This document shows positions 22,801 to 35,790 of a stretch of DNA of 64,000 bases, one piece after another. Position 1 is the stretch's first letter; each line of letters starts with the position of its first letter. Made by a program: the position numbers and the translations under genes. The notes under the pieces were generated by a model. The model did not search any database and was not told the origin of the DNA. It worked only from the letters and a program-made list of their open reading frames with translations. The stretch is from Chalara sp. BL73 (Eukaryota > Ascomycota > Leotiomycetes > Helotiales), in the NCBI GenBank assembly GCA_918026815.1, contig CAKJVC010000088.1, forward strand, positions 1,116,001 through 1,180,000, read 5' to 3'.

Positions 22801-24831
22801 GAAATCCTGGATTCGTTGGAATGAACCAACCGCGCCAGCGAATGTTAGAAGGGACATGATAAGAGCACCAAGCGGCTCTGATAAGAGTGTAAACAAGGAC
22901 AAAGAGGTAAATATCTTCGCAGTATCAAGTGTACTGTCACTACCACTATTTCTTGCCAGGACCGAAAACACCGCGAAGGTAAGGATTGGTGCAGCAACTG
23001 GGGTAAAGTAGGCTTAAAATAGATAATTATTAGTGCTTGATATCGCAGAACCCAAATATACTTACTAAATGCCATGTTCCAAATAAGAAGTTTTCGGAAG
23101 CGCTTTGATATATCAAGTTCTTGTACCCGAAGGTCTTGGATTGACTTAGATAGAGTTGCTGTGAGGCCTCCCACTTTCACGCCTTTCATCGAACTTAACA
23201 TTGTTGTAGTAGCTGTGATTCGCTTTTCAATTGCTGTGAGCCACATGGCTTGGCGTTTTATAACGAGCCCTGTCACGCCAAGGCTCCCTGCCATTGCAAC
23301 TTTATACATGGTCAGCGAGAAGGAAATTGGTTCAGGTTGGATCTCTTACTGATTGCCACAGCTATTGGAACGGCACACGCGGCCCCTAATTGACGCTCTA
23401 GTAAGAGGATAGCAAGAGCAATCTCTATCAGGCTTGCCCACATATCATTGAATGTCTGCCATCCTGTAGTGATCCGCTCGATATCGGCACTCATGAGAAT
23501 CATGGATGCGGAAGGGTCCACAGCGGTGATACTCAATTTCGCCGTTCTGCTATAAAGCATTGATATCAAACCACCTCTCATCATAGTTATGGCGCGATAT
23601 GTCAAATGCTGGAATTGACCCGTAACAATCTAATTTTACCATCTTAGCGAGAAAGGCCGTCATGGGATAAGGCTCAAACTTACTGCAATGCCAATATATA
23701 CTAAAATGTATGCGCCGATCAATCCATAACCATAATTATTGGTGTTCTCATTTATTGGTTCCGTGGACAATCTGATAGAACGTTCTAGCAAGAAGGGCTG
23801 ACAGAAATTGAAAGCGGTGAGGCACAGTCGAGGAAAGATAGGCGCTACGATCGGCCACCTAAGTCTCCTCATCGTCATTAACAGAAGAGCATGTGGAGGT
23901 CTTTCAACGACTAATTTTTTCTTCATTAGCATGATTTTAGAATTCCCACAGAGAATAAACCAAGATACCTTTGGCCCAAGATGACTCTAGTAGATGCTGC
24001 AAGTATTTTGCTTCAAGGTGTTTGTCGAGTGAGAAGAGGTCATCTAGAAGAAGATCTTTAGAGTAACCTTTGCGAAACAAGGTGTTTAGCCACAGAAAAA
24101 AGCTTCTGTTAAGGAGTCCAGAGACTGCCTCCGGCGGATAATTCTGATATGGTTTGCGCAACACATTTCTTTTCTGGAAAGTTTCGACAATGCATATAAT
24201 TGATTTTGCTACAAGGCTTGCAGTATATACAATTGCGATGCCGCGGTTGTGCTGTTGAAGCCATAGAGTACGTGCCCGGGCTGTATCAAATAGTAGCGAA
24301 AAAAAAAGATAAGCTTCGAGAAGAAGTGAGGGGCGAACGGCCCTAGTATGCTCTACATATGAGAGTATAGATAAGAGGATTGAACCTATGACCGCTCGTA
24401 TCAGCATATTATACCACGCCAATGAGAAAATTTGGGTTGCTGACCTAAAAAACTCAATACTGCTGTAGCGATTGATGCACGGGTCCGAGTCATTGCTGCC
24501 GATGGACGAGACCAAAGGACAACTAATGTGAGACAAAGCACGCCATACAACAGGTATGCCAGCTGGCAAAGCAGAAAGATCAGCAAATGTATACAAATAT
24601 GGCACCAACGAGAACATTAGTACTGACCCATTTGACATAGAGCAGAATACCCTTGTTTACTTTGACAGATCTCTTAGACAAGTAAAGAATCCTGAATGGC
24701 GAGATACAAAGAACAAGAGCGAGAGGCAATATTGTAAGAATAGACTCTTCGAAAAATAGGGTGAAGTCTAGGCCGCCTCGACAACGGTAGGCATGAGGAC
24801 CAAAAGTATTATCCACAATCAAACAAGACAT
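19893..24831 (-). CDS. ABCC/MRP-type ABC transporter
   Basis: Ten exons (24831-24628, 24562-24445, 24385-23969, 23910-23684, 23629-23350, 23299-23066, 23012-22535, 22484-22394, 22301-22107, 22046-19893) join to 1465 aa without a break. Plan: an N-terminal extra membrane domain starting FGPHAYRCRGGLDFTLFFE, then TMD1, NBD1, TMD2, NBD2. NBD1: Walker A GPVGCGKST (about 650), signature LSGGQSQRI (about 740), Walker B LVILDD, with Asp where the catalytic Glu would be, as usual in this asymmetric subfamily. NBD2: Walker A GRTGSGKSS (about 1251), signature LSHGQRQLF, Walker B ILIMDE with intact Glu. It would export an organic substrate across the plasma or vacuolar membrane. It is divergent from the NRPS gene, so export of that peptide is the natural inference. 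Confidence 0.95.
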
Positions 24832-27420
24832 CTGTGATGATTGCTTGTACGTACGTGATGCTGTGGTATACTAATTAAAGCTTTGGTTTGAACATGAGTA
24901 CGAACATGAGTGTAGAGAAATAGCTGTGGGCACCTACAACTATATTAACACCCATCTCAGGCGTCCAGAGAGATCAACCACACATGGCCCCTTTTCAGAG
25001 CATTGCATAGATGAAGAAGGAAGTTGCCATGATGACCAACTGATTGCGCTAGCTGTCTGGCAAAATGCCCTCACAAGATAAACTTCAAAGTAAAGAACAC
25101 GGCAGGGCTATGGAGCCGAAGTTTTTTTGGGTGATTTTTTTTTTTTTGGCCAAGATAAAGATCTGCTTTGCCGGAAGGATGTATATCAGAAATCACTTGA
25201 TGCACTATACACTTGTAGATCATCTCTGTCTGTCCCAATTCCTATAACCAAACAAGGAGAGTGCCTTGTGAAATTTGGGGGCTGTGACGCTCTGGAGGGA
25301 GAAATCACGCGTGAATTTGACGACGGTGATCACCGAATTGTGGTGATATGGTAAAGCAAACGTGTTGCCGCATTTACAGTCCATTTTGAGCTTTGTGTCG
25401 TTAGAAGATCGTCAGTGGCTGTATCCTGGAGTAGAAAAGCCGCGGCAGTAGGAATTCCCCGTAGGCAAATATGCCGACAGGCCAAGAAATCATTGCAACG
25501 CCCGATTGCGGAAGGCTTTGATGAAGCCATAGATTGACCGACTTAAGGGTTGAGGCAAACACATTGTGTATGTGTGTGCCGTGTGTCGACGTCGAATATT
25601 TCCTGGTGCCAAGGGGGTGGGCAGCCGTGGTTGGTTCCAAGACCATCCGCTGTCCAGCAGCTGTGAGAAGGTGCCAAGAGATACCCTTTCTCCATCTTGT
25701 GGCATTGTTGTTGAGCTGATGAGAATTGCATGATCGTACCCAGGCGGGTATGGTTAAGACAGGAGGCAGTGCCGAGCCGTTGGGGTGAGAAGACGTGGAT
25801 CATTAGTCAACAAATGCTGATGCATTAGAGAAAATGGTGAAGCCACATGTGTCATAGAAGGAAGGCAGATGGAATAAACGTGCTGCGACGTCGAAGGTTG
25901 AGGTCCTGCAGGCTGCTGGTGATCCCGACAAGGGGGCCCTGCAGGTGTACTTAAATGGGCTACTAGCCATTCTCGGTTAGCCCCGAATTAATAAGGTTTC
26001 CAACATAGTCCTCGTCAAACTAGACTAGCGTGACCTCCCTTTCTCCCTCGCCATTTCTATCCTCGAAAGTGTTGTTTGGCTCGATAAAATGATAATCCAC
26101 AAGACGCATGTAAGGACGGCGGCGGGTTGTCGATCATTGTGAAGTCTGCTCCGCACGCACCTTTTCCTTCAGCTCCGCACCCCTGCCCTCCACAAACTGG
26201 CAGACATGCAAATATGCAGATATGGGAATTTAGGCAATCCAGAGCTGGTTCTGCAGTGCAACCACTGCAGTGCTCAGGTCCGCTTTGCCCAAGCTAGTCT
26301 GCACCTCCATATAGTTCTGAAAAAGTCTTGCGGCTCAGTCGAATGACGAAGGAATTGCATATTCCTTCATCTATGGCGTCGCTTACGAAAGAGGGCCATT
26401 GGCAATATCGGTGACAACTGTGGACAGAAAACGGTATTGATGCAACGTTAGCCGTCAATAGCGTACTTCAGAGCTTCCTTAAATGGCACAAACCACTTCT
26501 ATGGGATGTTGTCTAGCTTGAAAAGTTCGTCCTGAAAAATGTAACCCTGAGATTGGATCAGATATTTCCATTTCTGGCCAGTTCGCAGGGAATTCATACC
26601 TCGATACATGAAGATCCATCAAGATCTGCATTTTATTATGCCGACATCCAAATTAACTTAGCATGTCCATATCTGGCTCTTGATCAACAGCCATCTTAGT
26701 CGCAAATACAACCATTTTCTAGGTAGCCCTTTGGCGCGCCTAAAGCTGTTCCTTGCTTAAATGAAGTGAAGATCTTCATCCTATAGCTCCAGTAGCAGGG
26801 AAATTTTCTTCGCGGAGGTTGTAACGCTTGCGCTGGAATATTGTGTGCACAAGACCGCCATGGGAGGATGACTATTGGCAAGTACCATCAGTGCCTCGCA
26901 CGTCATGGAGCAGATGCAAAAAAGTTTGTCAACACTTATGCTGTATTCAAGAGCTGTGGCTCAAGTATTGTGATCAGCATAGCTGAATCAACTATTCTCT
27001 TCCATCAGAACTCATACACAACTCATTGATATCCAAAGTGAATGCAATTCTTAAGATTCCATCTCATACATTCTACGAAATTTGGAAACTGTCGAAATAT
27101 CTATACGACAGAAGGCCTAGCTCCCGTGTCCTGGAACCACGACTTGTAAGTATTGGCAAACTCTTTGAGTACTAATATCATAGTATTCTCGACTGTCGGC
27201 TTCTTCAAGTGAAATACGCATAACCACGCGCCGGGTTGTGTAACTCAAGCCTTGAAACTAAAAATCACTCTCGTATGTAAGGATTTTTTTCAAAGGCATT
27301 TACGAATACTAACTTGTCACTTTTTAGCAAAAGTACCAAATATTCCACAATCTGATAATCAGATCTTGAGATCCTAGATCCTAGATCCACATATAAACGA
27401 TATTTAGGGCAAATTCCGAG
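24832..27420. promoter_or_regulatory. divergent intergenic region between ABC transporter and NRPS
   Basis: This 2.6-kb region must hold the promoters of both divergent genes. It includes a T-run near 25133-25147 and two CCTGCAGG-type sites near 25910 and 25940. Short ORFs occur on both strands, but none looks like a transcription factor or tailoring enzyme. No clear operator was identified beyond the repeat and TATA box next to the NRPS start. Confidence 0.5.
27370..27397 (+). promoter_or_regulatory. GATCCTA tandem repeat and TATA-like box before the NRPS start
   Basis: GATCCTAGATCCTAGATCC (27370-27388) is followed by TATAAA (27392-27397), only about 24 nt before the ATG at 27421. If this TATA is real, the leader would be extremely short. 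That leaves open whether transcription starts further upstream or the first coding exon is longer. Confidence 0.35.
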
Positions 27421-30400
27421 ATGGAGTATCAAGTTTATGACGACGCTTCTACCAACAATTATGAAAATAAGCAGAGCCGAGGGAGAAATGCAGGTCAACT
27501 AGAGTACTGGGACACTTGTATCCATGAAGTCATCAACAAACATTCCTTGACTCAGCCAGATGCAGAAGCTATATGCTCTGAGGCTGATGGCACACTTTCA
27601 TATCTCGAGCTTGATCAAGTCTGCACTCGTCTGGCTCATCATCTTGTAACTTTAGGCGTTGGTCCCGAAGTTCTTGTCCCAATCGTCTTCGAGAAGTCTC
27701 TGTGGAATGTAGTTTCTATGTTGGGCGTTCTGAAAGCTGGAGGAGCCTTTGTTCCTCTTGACTGGACTTCGCCCCGAGCTCGGCTGCAAACTTTAGTTGG
27801 TAAAACTGGAACATCTTTGTTACTCTGTTCACAGAACCAAGTTGCTTCGCTCGTTGGAATCGTACCAAATGTTTTACCGATAGACAGTGAGACGATAGAG
27901 GAGCTGCCAGATCATACTCTGAGCGAGCCACTTCCCGGCACTTTGAGCAGAAGCCTAGCGTATATGATATACACATCCGGGAGTACGGGAGAGCCTAAAG
28001 GTGTTCTGATTGAGCATAGGGCGTTTTGTTCTGGTGCTCGATTTCATGTAAGTGGTGTTTGGAGCAGTTGATTCTGAACGATTCATGAGCTAAGATCTTT
28101 CTTTACATTTGATATGCGGGAAGAATGCTAATCCTCACAATTTCAAGGCGCCGGCGATGCTTATGAAACCAACTTCTCGAGTGCTTCAGTTTGCAGCACA
28201 CGTTTTTGACGCCTCACTTGTCGAAATCCTAACAACGCTGATGGTTGGCGGTACCATATGTATTCCCACTGAGGATGTGCGTCTCAATGATGTAGTGGGA
28301 TTTATCAACCGCACCAATATTAATTGGGCAGTTCTAACGCCATCCTTTATTGGTCTCATCGACCCCTCACAAGTCACAGGTTTGAGGGATCTTGTATTAG
28401 CGGGTGAGGCAATGTCACAGACTCACCTCAACTCATGGTGTGCTGCAGGCGACGATCATAACCTTGTGAACGGTTATGGCCCTAGCGAAGCCAGCGTGTG
28501 CTGTGCAGCCAACTCACATATTACTCCGAAAACGGCTCCAAGCAATATAGGGTTTCAAGTTGGCTGTAACTTATATATTGTTGATCCTGATGATCACAAT
28601 ATCCTCCTAAACGATGGCTCTTTAGGGGAACTTGTTATCCAGGGCCCCACTCTTGCACGCGGATATCACGGCGATCCTCAGAAAACGAATGCTTCCTTTA
28701 TTCAGTCACCTTCATGGGCGCCTGAAGCCTCTCCTGATAACGACTCTTGGCGCATGTACAAGACAGGGGATTTGGTAAGAAAGGAAAAGGATGGAACATA
28801 TTACTTCGTTGGACGGAAAGACACCCAAGTCAAGGTAAGATATGCTACCCGACTACTTATTCGCATTAATAACGCATTAAGGTTCATGGTCAACGTGTCG
28901 AGCTAGGCGAAGTTGAACACCATATTTATCTCGATCCAAATATTAAACATACTGCTGTGCTCTTGCCCAAACAAGGAGCATTATCTGGCCGCCTTGTCGC
29001 GCTACTATCATTTAATTCTCAATCTGCTGAGAATTTAAATGATGACGATGATGACGGGTTTCATCTATTACGAGACTCGTCTAAGGAAATAAGGCGGATT
29101 CATGTTTCTCTATCCAGTCTGTTGCCTGCGCACATGGTCCCGGCTCTGTTTATTGCTGTGCAAGCCATTCCATTCCTACCATCTCGGAAGATAGACAGGG
29201 CTCGTACCATGAGATGGCTCGAGGAAGTCACCCCAGACTTGTACCGTCGCATAGTAGGCATCAATGGGCTATCTGAAGCGACGCCAGACGCGGCTTCACC
29301 TAGAACAGAGATTGAGAGGGACTTGCGATCGATATGGAGTCAGGTTCTCAATGTTCCACTTGAAGGCACTGACTTGAATCGAACTTTCATCACCTATGGT
29401 GGCGATTCCATCTCGGCTCTCCAATTTAAAAGCCGATGTCTTAAAAAGAACATCAATGTTAATGTGCAAGACATCCTGAAAAGTTCGATTGCACAGTTAG
29501 CCGATAAAGCTAAATCGATAGACCATACAGCACACCAACAAGTGGAAAGTATTGAGCAAAGCTTTGCTCTCTCACCTATCCAAAAACTGTTTTTCGAATT
29601 ACCTGGTCAAGGGGAAGGACACTTCAATCAGAGCTTCTTCCTTCGATTGACACGAAATATCCAGAAGAGAGACTTGAGAAGGGCAGTCGAGACCATCATC
29701 CGCCATCATTCTATGCTACGTGCACGGTTCTCAAGATCTGCTGCCGGTGTATGGACACAACGAATTACGGATGATATCAACGGCTCATACCGTCTCAAAA
29801 CGCATAAAATTTTGGCAGCAAACGATGCGGCACCTGATATAGCAATAACTCAAGAATCTCTAAACATCATTGATGGTCCTCTGTTTGGCGTTGACGTCTT
29901 CGACGTTGAAGGTGAAGACCAGCTGCTTTTTATGGCAGGGCATCATTTGGTTTTGGATCTTGTCAGCTGGAGAGTTATTCTCGAAGACATCGAAGAACTT
30001 CTCCAACATCCGCATTCCGCACTGATGAGAAACCAATGTTCCTTCCAAGCGTGGTGCGACTTGCAGGTTGAACAATCTTCGCAGCTTCCCATCGACAAAG
30101 TATTGCCTATAGACGTACCCTCCAGTGACGATACCTTCTGGGGGATGCGTGGCCGCCGCAATGACTATGGATCTGTGACTCGCGAAGGTTTTGAGATAGA
30201 CTGCAAAACTACATCAATGTTGCTAACTCAATCCCACGCAGCGATGCGAACGGAGACCATCGACCTCCTCCTCAGTGCGCTAATTCATTCGTTCTCCTCG
30301 AATTTCCCTGACCGTGCTGTACCGGCTATCTACAATGAATCGCATGGTAGACAAACATCGGGCATAGATGTCGACTTGTCAAGAACTGTTGGGTATGTCT

Positions 30401-33400
30401 TCGCACATGTTCTATTCCCTAAGCCTCTAGCCTGCTCTCAGTTGGAGCGGTCTATCGTGGGATAGACCATCACGTTATAACTCATTGAAGCTTTTCACGG
30501 TGTTGGTAAGCTAACCTTTTGTTCTGATAAAGGTGGTTTACGACAATGTATCCAGTGCGCATACCTTCGCTGATCAAAGACTACATTGAAGTAGTACGGC
30601 ATGTAAAAGACCTGCGAGCCAAAACACCGGATAATGGACGTCAATACTTTGCATGCAGATTGTTGACCGACGAGGGTAAGACACGCTTTGGCCACCATTG
30701 GCCACTCGAAATCACCTTCAACTTCCTTGGACAATACCAGCAACTCGAAAGAGAAGGGGCTCTGCTGAAACCTGTCAATGAGATGGCAGGAGAGACACGA
30801 GGAGCTGGTGGAACTGCTGATGTAGGTCAAAACACTCCGCGCTTTGGTCTATTCGAAATTTCGGCCGTCATCGTTCAAGGAAAACTTCGCTTCTCATTTA
30901 CATTCAATCGCAATATGAAACACCAAGACAGAATATTGCGTTGGATCTCAAGTTGTCGTCAGGCAATCATAGAAATGACGAACATGCTGGCTAAACTACC
31001 ACAACAAGTCACCTTGGCCGACTTTCCGTTACTTTCTTTGAATTACGGGCAACTTGAAAGGATGGTTTATGAAAATCTGCCTCGAAAAGGCATATCGGAT
31101 ATATCGAATGTTGAGAGTATTTACCCAGTATGTCACTCAATTAAATATAAATCTCACAGAATAGTGGCAACTGATTCATGAGAATATAGTGCTCTCCGAT
31201 ACAGGAAGGTATCCTGATAAGTCAACTCAAAGAGACTACATTCTATGGCGTGCATATCATCTGCGAACTCAAAACTCATAGCAGCATAAGCTCTTCCAGA
31301 GACCGTCTTGCTCAAGCTTGGCAGAAGGTAGTTCGTCGACATGCTATCTTAAGGACTATCTTCATCGAAAGTCTCAGTGCAAGCGATGGAATCTATGACC
31401 AGATTGTGCTCCAAAACTATGATCCCAAAATTGTTCAAGTAGATTGCAGTAGCGATAGTTATGCATTACGAATTCTTGGCACGAAACAAGTCCATACGGA
31501 CAGCGGTCCGGCTCACTTATTCACCATCTGTGAAACATCGCAAAAGGCTCTCCTGTTCAAATTGGAGATTAGCCATGCTCTTATAGATGGCGAGTCGATG
31601 TCCGTCATTCTCCGAGACCTCAGGCTGGCATACGAAGGGAAGTTGAATGAGGCTGGAGGACCTCTCTACAGCGATTACATTTCATTCCTCCAAGTTCAAC
31701 CCAACGCTGCAAGTATCTCGTACTGGAATTCATACTTGGCTGATGCTGAGCCGTGTATTTTTCCAGTCCTGAACGACGGCATCGAGATTGAGAAACAGCT
31801 TCGATCTCACAGACTCGAGTTCGTAGACGACAAATTCAGGGTTCTCAAACAGTTCTGTGCCAACCATGGTGTAACATTATCAAGCGCACTACATACTGCA
31901 TGGGGACTCACATTGCGATGTTATACCGAAACTGATGATGTCATATTTGGTTATTTGGTCTCATCAAGAGACATCGCTGTTCCGGGGATCGAAGATCTTG
32001 TTGGCCCCACAATTCATCTGCTTGTGTCTAGGATGAACATGAGCAGGTCTCACCGTCTTGAGGCAATTCTGGACTCGGTTCAGAGAGGCTACACTGAAAG
32101 CCTACCACATCGGTATACCGCGCTTGCTGAAGTGCAGCACATTCTGCAACGTTCAGGGGGAGCAATATTTAACACTGCACTTTCTTATCAAAGAGTTGCG
32201 GCTGAGGTCCACGAAGCTACAGAAATATCGTTCGAAGAGCGCCTCCCAATATACGACCCTACTGAATATCCTGTGTCAATCAACGTTGTGGCGTCAGACG
32301 ATAATCTCACTATTGACCTGGACTACTGGACTGATGCAATCTCGGAAAACCAAGCAGCGCATATCGCTAGCACTTTCCTACAGTCCATTCAGAATATTAT
32401 TCATCATTCAAATCAGTCACTAGAACAATTAAGCTGGATAGGTGAGCACAGCCAGACTCAAATTCGTGCTTGGAACAGTTATATTCCCAAAGTCATCGAT
32501 GAATGTGTTCACAATGTGATAACGAATGTGGCACAACGTCAGCCATTATTCCCTGCTATCTCTGCATGGGATGCTGAACTATCATATTTTCAACTTGATG
32601 AACTCTCTACGCGTTTGGCACATCATCTGCTTGAATTAGGAGCGGAGCCAAGCACATTTATCCCTACTTGTTTTGACAAATCTGCCTGGGCTATTGTCGC
32701 GACAATGGCTATCCTTAAATCTGGAGCCAGTGCTGTCCCCATTGACCCGGCATACCCCAAATCCGCAATTCAACTTCGCCTACGGGATACTGGATGTCGG
32801 TTTGTTGTCACTAATCCATCAAGAGCGCATATCTTTGAGGAAATGGGTCCATCCATTGTCTCTGTTAGCAGAGAATCCTTAGATAGCCTTCCAACTAAAG
32901 CTGGCGAAAACTCGTTCCTTGGGGATTCTTCGCAGCCCTGTTTTATCATCTACACATCAGGCTCTACAGGCAGTCCAAAAGGTGTCGTTTTAGAACACCG
33001 TTCTATAGTAACAAGTGCTCAAGCAACGGGAGACGTGTACGGATTTGATTCTTCCACTAGGGTGCTTCAGTTCGCGAACTATACTTTCGATAACTCTCTT
33101 GCCGAAATATATTTTACACTCATGCGCGGCGGATGTGTTTGCGTTCCTTCGGAAGACCAACGCATGAACAGCCTTGTCGAGGTGATCAATACGATGGATG
33201 TCAATTTTATGGATATCACTCCAACCGTTGCTACCTTCCTCCGCCCATCCGAGGTTCCGAAGCTAAAGGCAATCTCTTTAGGTGGCGAGCCTTTAACGAA
33301 AGAAAACATAGAGACCTGGGGCAATGCCATGAAGCTCTATTGTTGCTATGGACCAAGCGAATGCTGTGTTAATTCAACCTGGAATGGTGATCTTTTAAAA

Positions 33401-35790
33401 TCATACGAAGCCACAAATATCGGAAGGTCTATCGGCAGCATATCATGGGTTGTGGATCCGCTCAACCACGATCATCTGGTGCCTGTCGGCAATGTGGGAG
33501 AGTTGGTCATAGAAGGTCCAATTCTCGCTCGAGGATACCTAAACGATAACGATAAAACTTCCAAGGTATTTATAACGGATCCGGCCTGGATCGACACACC
33601 CGGTCATCGCATGTACAAAACCGGAGACCTTGTGCGACAGAACTCTGACGGGAGTCTTACTTACTTAGGACGAAAAGATACCCAAATTAAGTTGAATGGG
33701 CAGAGAGTGGAATTAGGAGAGGTTGAGCACCATGTGCAAAATAATTTCCCCCTTGAGGCACATTCGGCTGTTGAGCTCATTAAACTTGGGAGCTCTCGCA
33801 AGTCTGCACTCGCTACTTTCTTTTGCTTACAATCTAATAGCTCAATCGCAAGTGACTGTCTCACATTGCCCATGGCTGAAAGCCTTCGATCTGTTGCAGC
33901 AGCTAACAAGGACGCTGTGGCTACAGCGGTTCCAGCTCATATGGTGCCGACGCTCTATATCCCCGTAAGTGCGAACCCCCTAAGTAGCTTTTGCTCCTAA
34001 CCCATTTTCAGATGTCAAACATGCCTATGACATTGTCTGGAAAGCTAGATCGTCGCCGACTACGTAAACTTGGTGACTCTATTTTTGATGAGCAAGCAAA
34101 TACATATCGACTCGCTCAAAAGAGCACCCGCCCTCCTTCCACGATAATGGAAAAGAAAATAGCTGAGTTGTGGGCGAAGGTTCTGGATATTAATATAAGC
34201 TCCATCGGTGCAAGCGATAACTTTTTCCGTCTCGGTGGCGAGTAAGTTCCATCTGGAATCATAAAATGCTTCTGAAACTTACTGTGTCTGTAGTTCTATA
34301 GGTGCTATGAGACTGATTACAGCTGCGCGCTTACAAGGCATTGCGCTTACTGTTACTGCAATTTTTGCCAAGCCAGTTCTCTCAGATATTGCAATTGATG
34401 CTAGGATTAGTTCGCCTGACAACGAAGCTGGCCGAGCAATTAACCCATACTCGTTGCTCAAAAATATCAATTCAGTTGCTGAACTCAAACTTAAAATTGC
34501 TAATCAGTGTCGAGTCGATATTGAGTCTTTCGAGGATGTATTACCTTGTACCGCCATTCAGGAAGGCCTCATCGCATTATCCAACAAGGACCCAGGGGCG
34601 TACGTTGCACAAAACACTTATCGCCTACCAGCAAATATTGACGCCGAGAAGTTCAAAGCAGCATGGAATACAGTCATCCAAGCCGAGTCAATTTTGCGCA
34701 CGCGGATCGTATTTGTCGAATCGTTGGGCTTCTTTCAAGTTGTTTTGCGAGAAACGACTAATTGGCATGACCTAGCAAGCGTCCGAGAGGCTGCTGATCT
34801 CGACCGAGCCCTTCCTGCGTTCAACGGAGCTCCTCTATGTCATTACGCATTTGTCCATGAGATTGACAACCCTCAATTTGTTTGGACCGCTCACCATGCT
34901 TTATACGATGGATGGAGCATCCCGTTACTGCTTGAGAAGGTAGAAGCATGTTACCATGACCCAAGTCGCAAGCTGGACCCCGGTCCTACCTATGCTCGGT
35001 TCATTGAGTATATATCTAACATCAACGAAGCTGAGGCCGTTGAGCATTGGAAAGACAGACTGGCTGAGCCAGAAGCCTCACAATTTCCAATGCTTCCACA
35101 TCCATCCTATCAAGTTCAGTCTACCTGTCACTCGTCACATGTTGCTTTTATTGTAAGGGAGGCTGGCTCGCAAATAACCTTACCATCCATCATACGTGCA
35201 GCATGGGCAATGGTAGTCAGCATCTATTCAGGTTCTACCGATGATGTGATATTTGGAGAAATCTTGACTGGCCGGGATGCTCCTGTTCCAGGAATTATCG
35301 AATTGATCGGTCCAACGTTAGCAACTGTTCCAACTAGGATCCGCATAAATCATGATGAGAGCATCGGGAAATTTTTGGAACATGTACAACAACGATCCGC
35401 TGAGGCGATCCTTTACCAATTTGCGGGCCTTCAAAAAATCAGGCAAATCAATGAAGCCACCCGTATCGCCTGTAATTTTCAGAATCTTCTCGCTATCCAT
35501 CATGAAACGAAGGAGCCCGATGGCTTTTGGGATTCATACAGCACTGGGACGACAATCGGAACAAACTTTTATTCGTATCCGTTGACAGTTTCTTGTCAGA
35601 TTGGGGAAGGGAAAGTCGAGATTGATGCTCATTATGACCAAGACATTATTTCCTCATGGGAGATTGAGAAAGTCTTACAACAATTCGGGTTTATTCTGGG
35701 ACTTCTTGCCAGGCCACAGAGCATGGATCAGAGGTTATCAGACCTTTCGATGCTTAATTTGAATGATCAAGCGGATCTGCTTGCTTGGAA
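27421..35790 (+). other. NRPS bimodule 1: A1-T1-E1-C1-A2-T2-C2
   Basis: Modules 1 and 2, giving a D residue and then an L residue. Ten-residue pocket codes read by eye against GrsA: A1 DAVLVAGVCK, A2 DNAISGCVNK. A2 is unusual in having Asn after the first Asp, with FDNSLAE in the pocket helix. Specificities cannot be assigned safely; both keep the amino-group-binding Asp, so alpha-amino acids are expected. A2 lacks the internal introns found in A3, A4 and A5. Confidence 0.75.
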
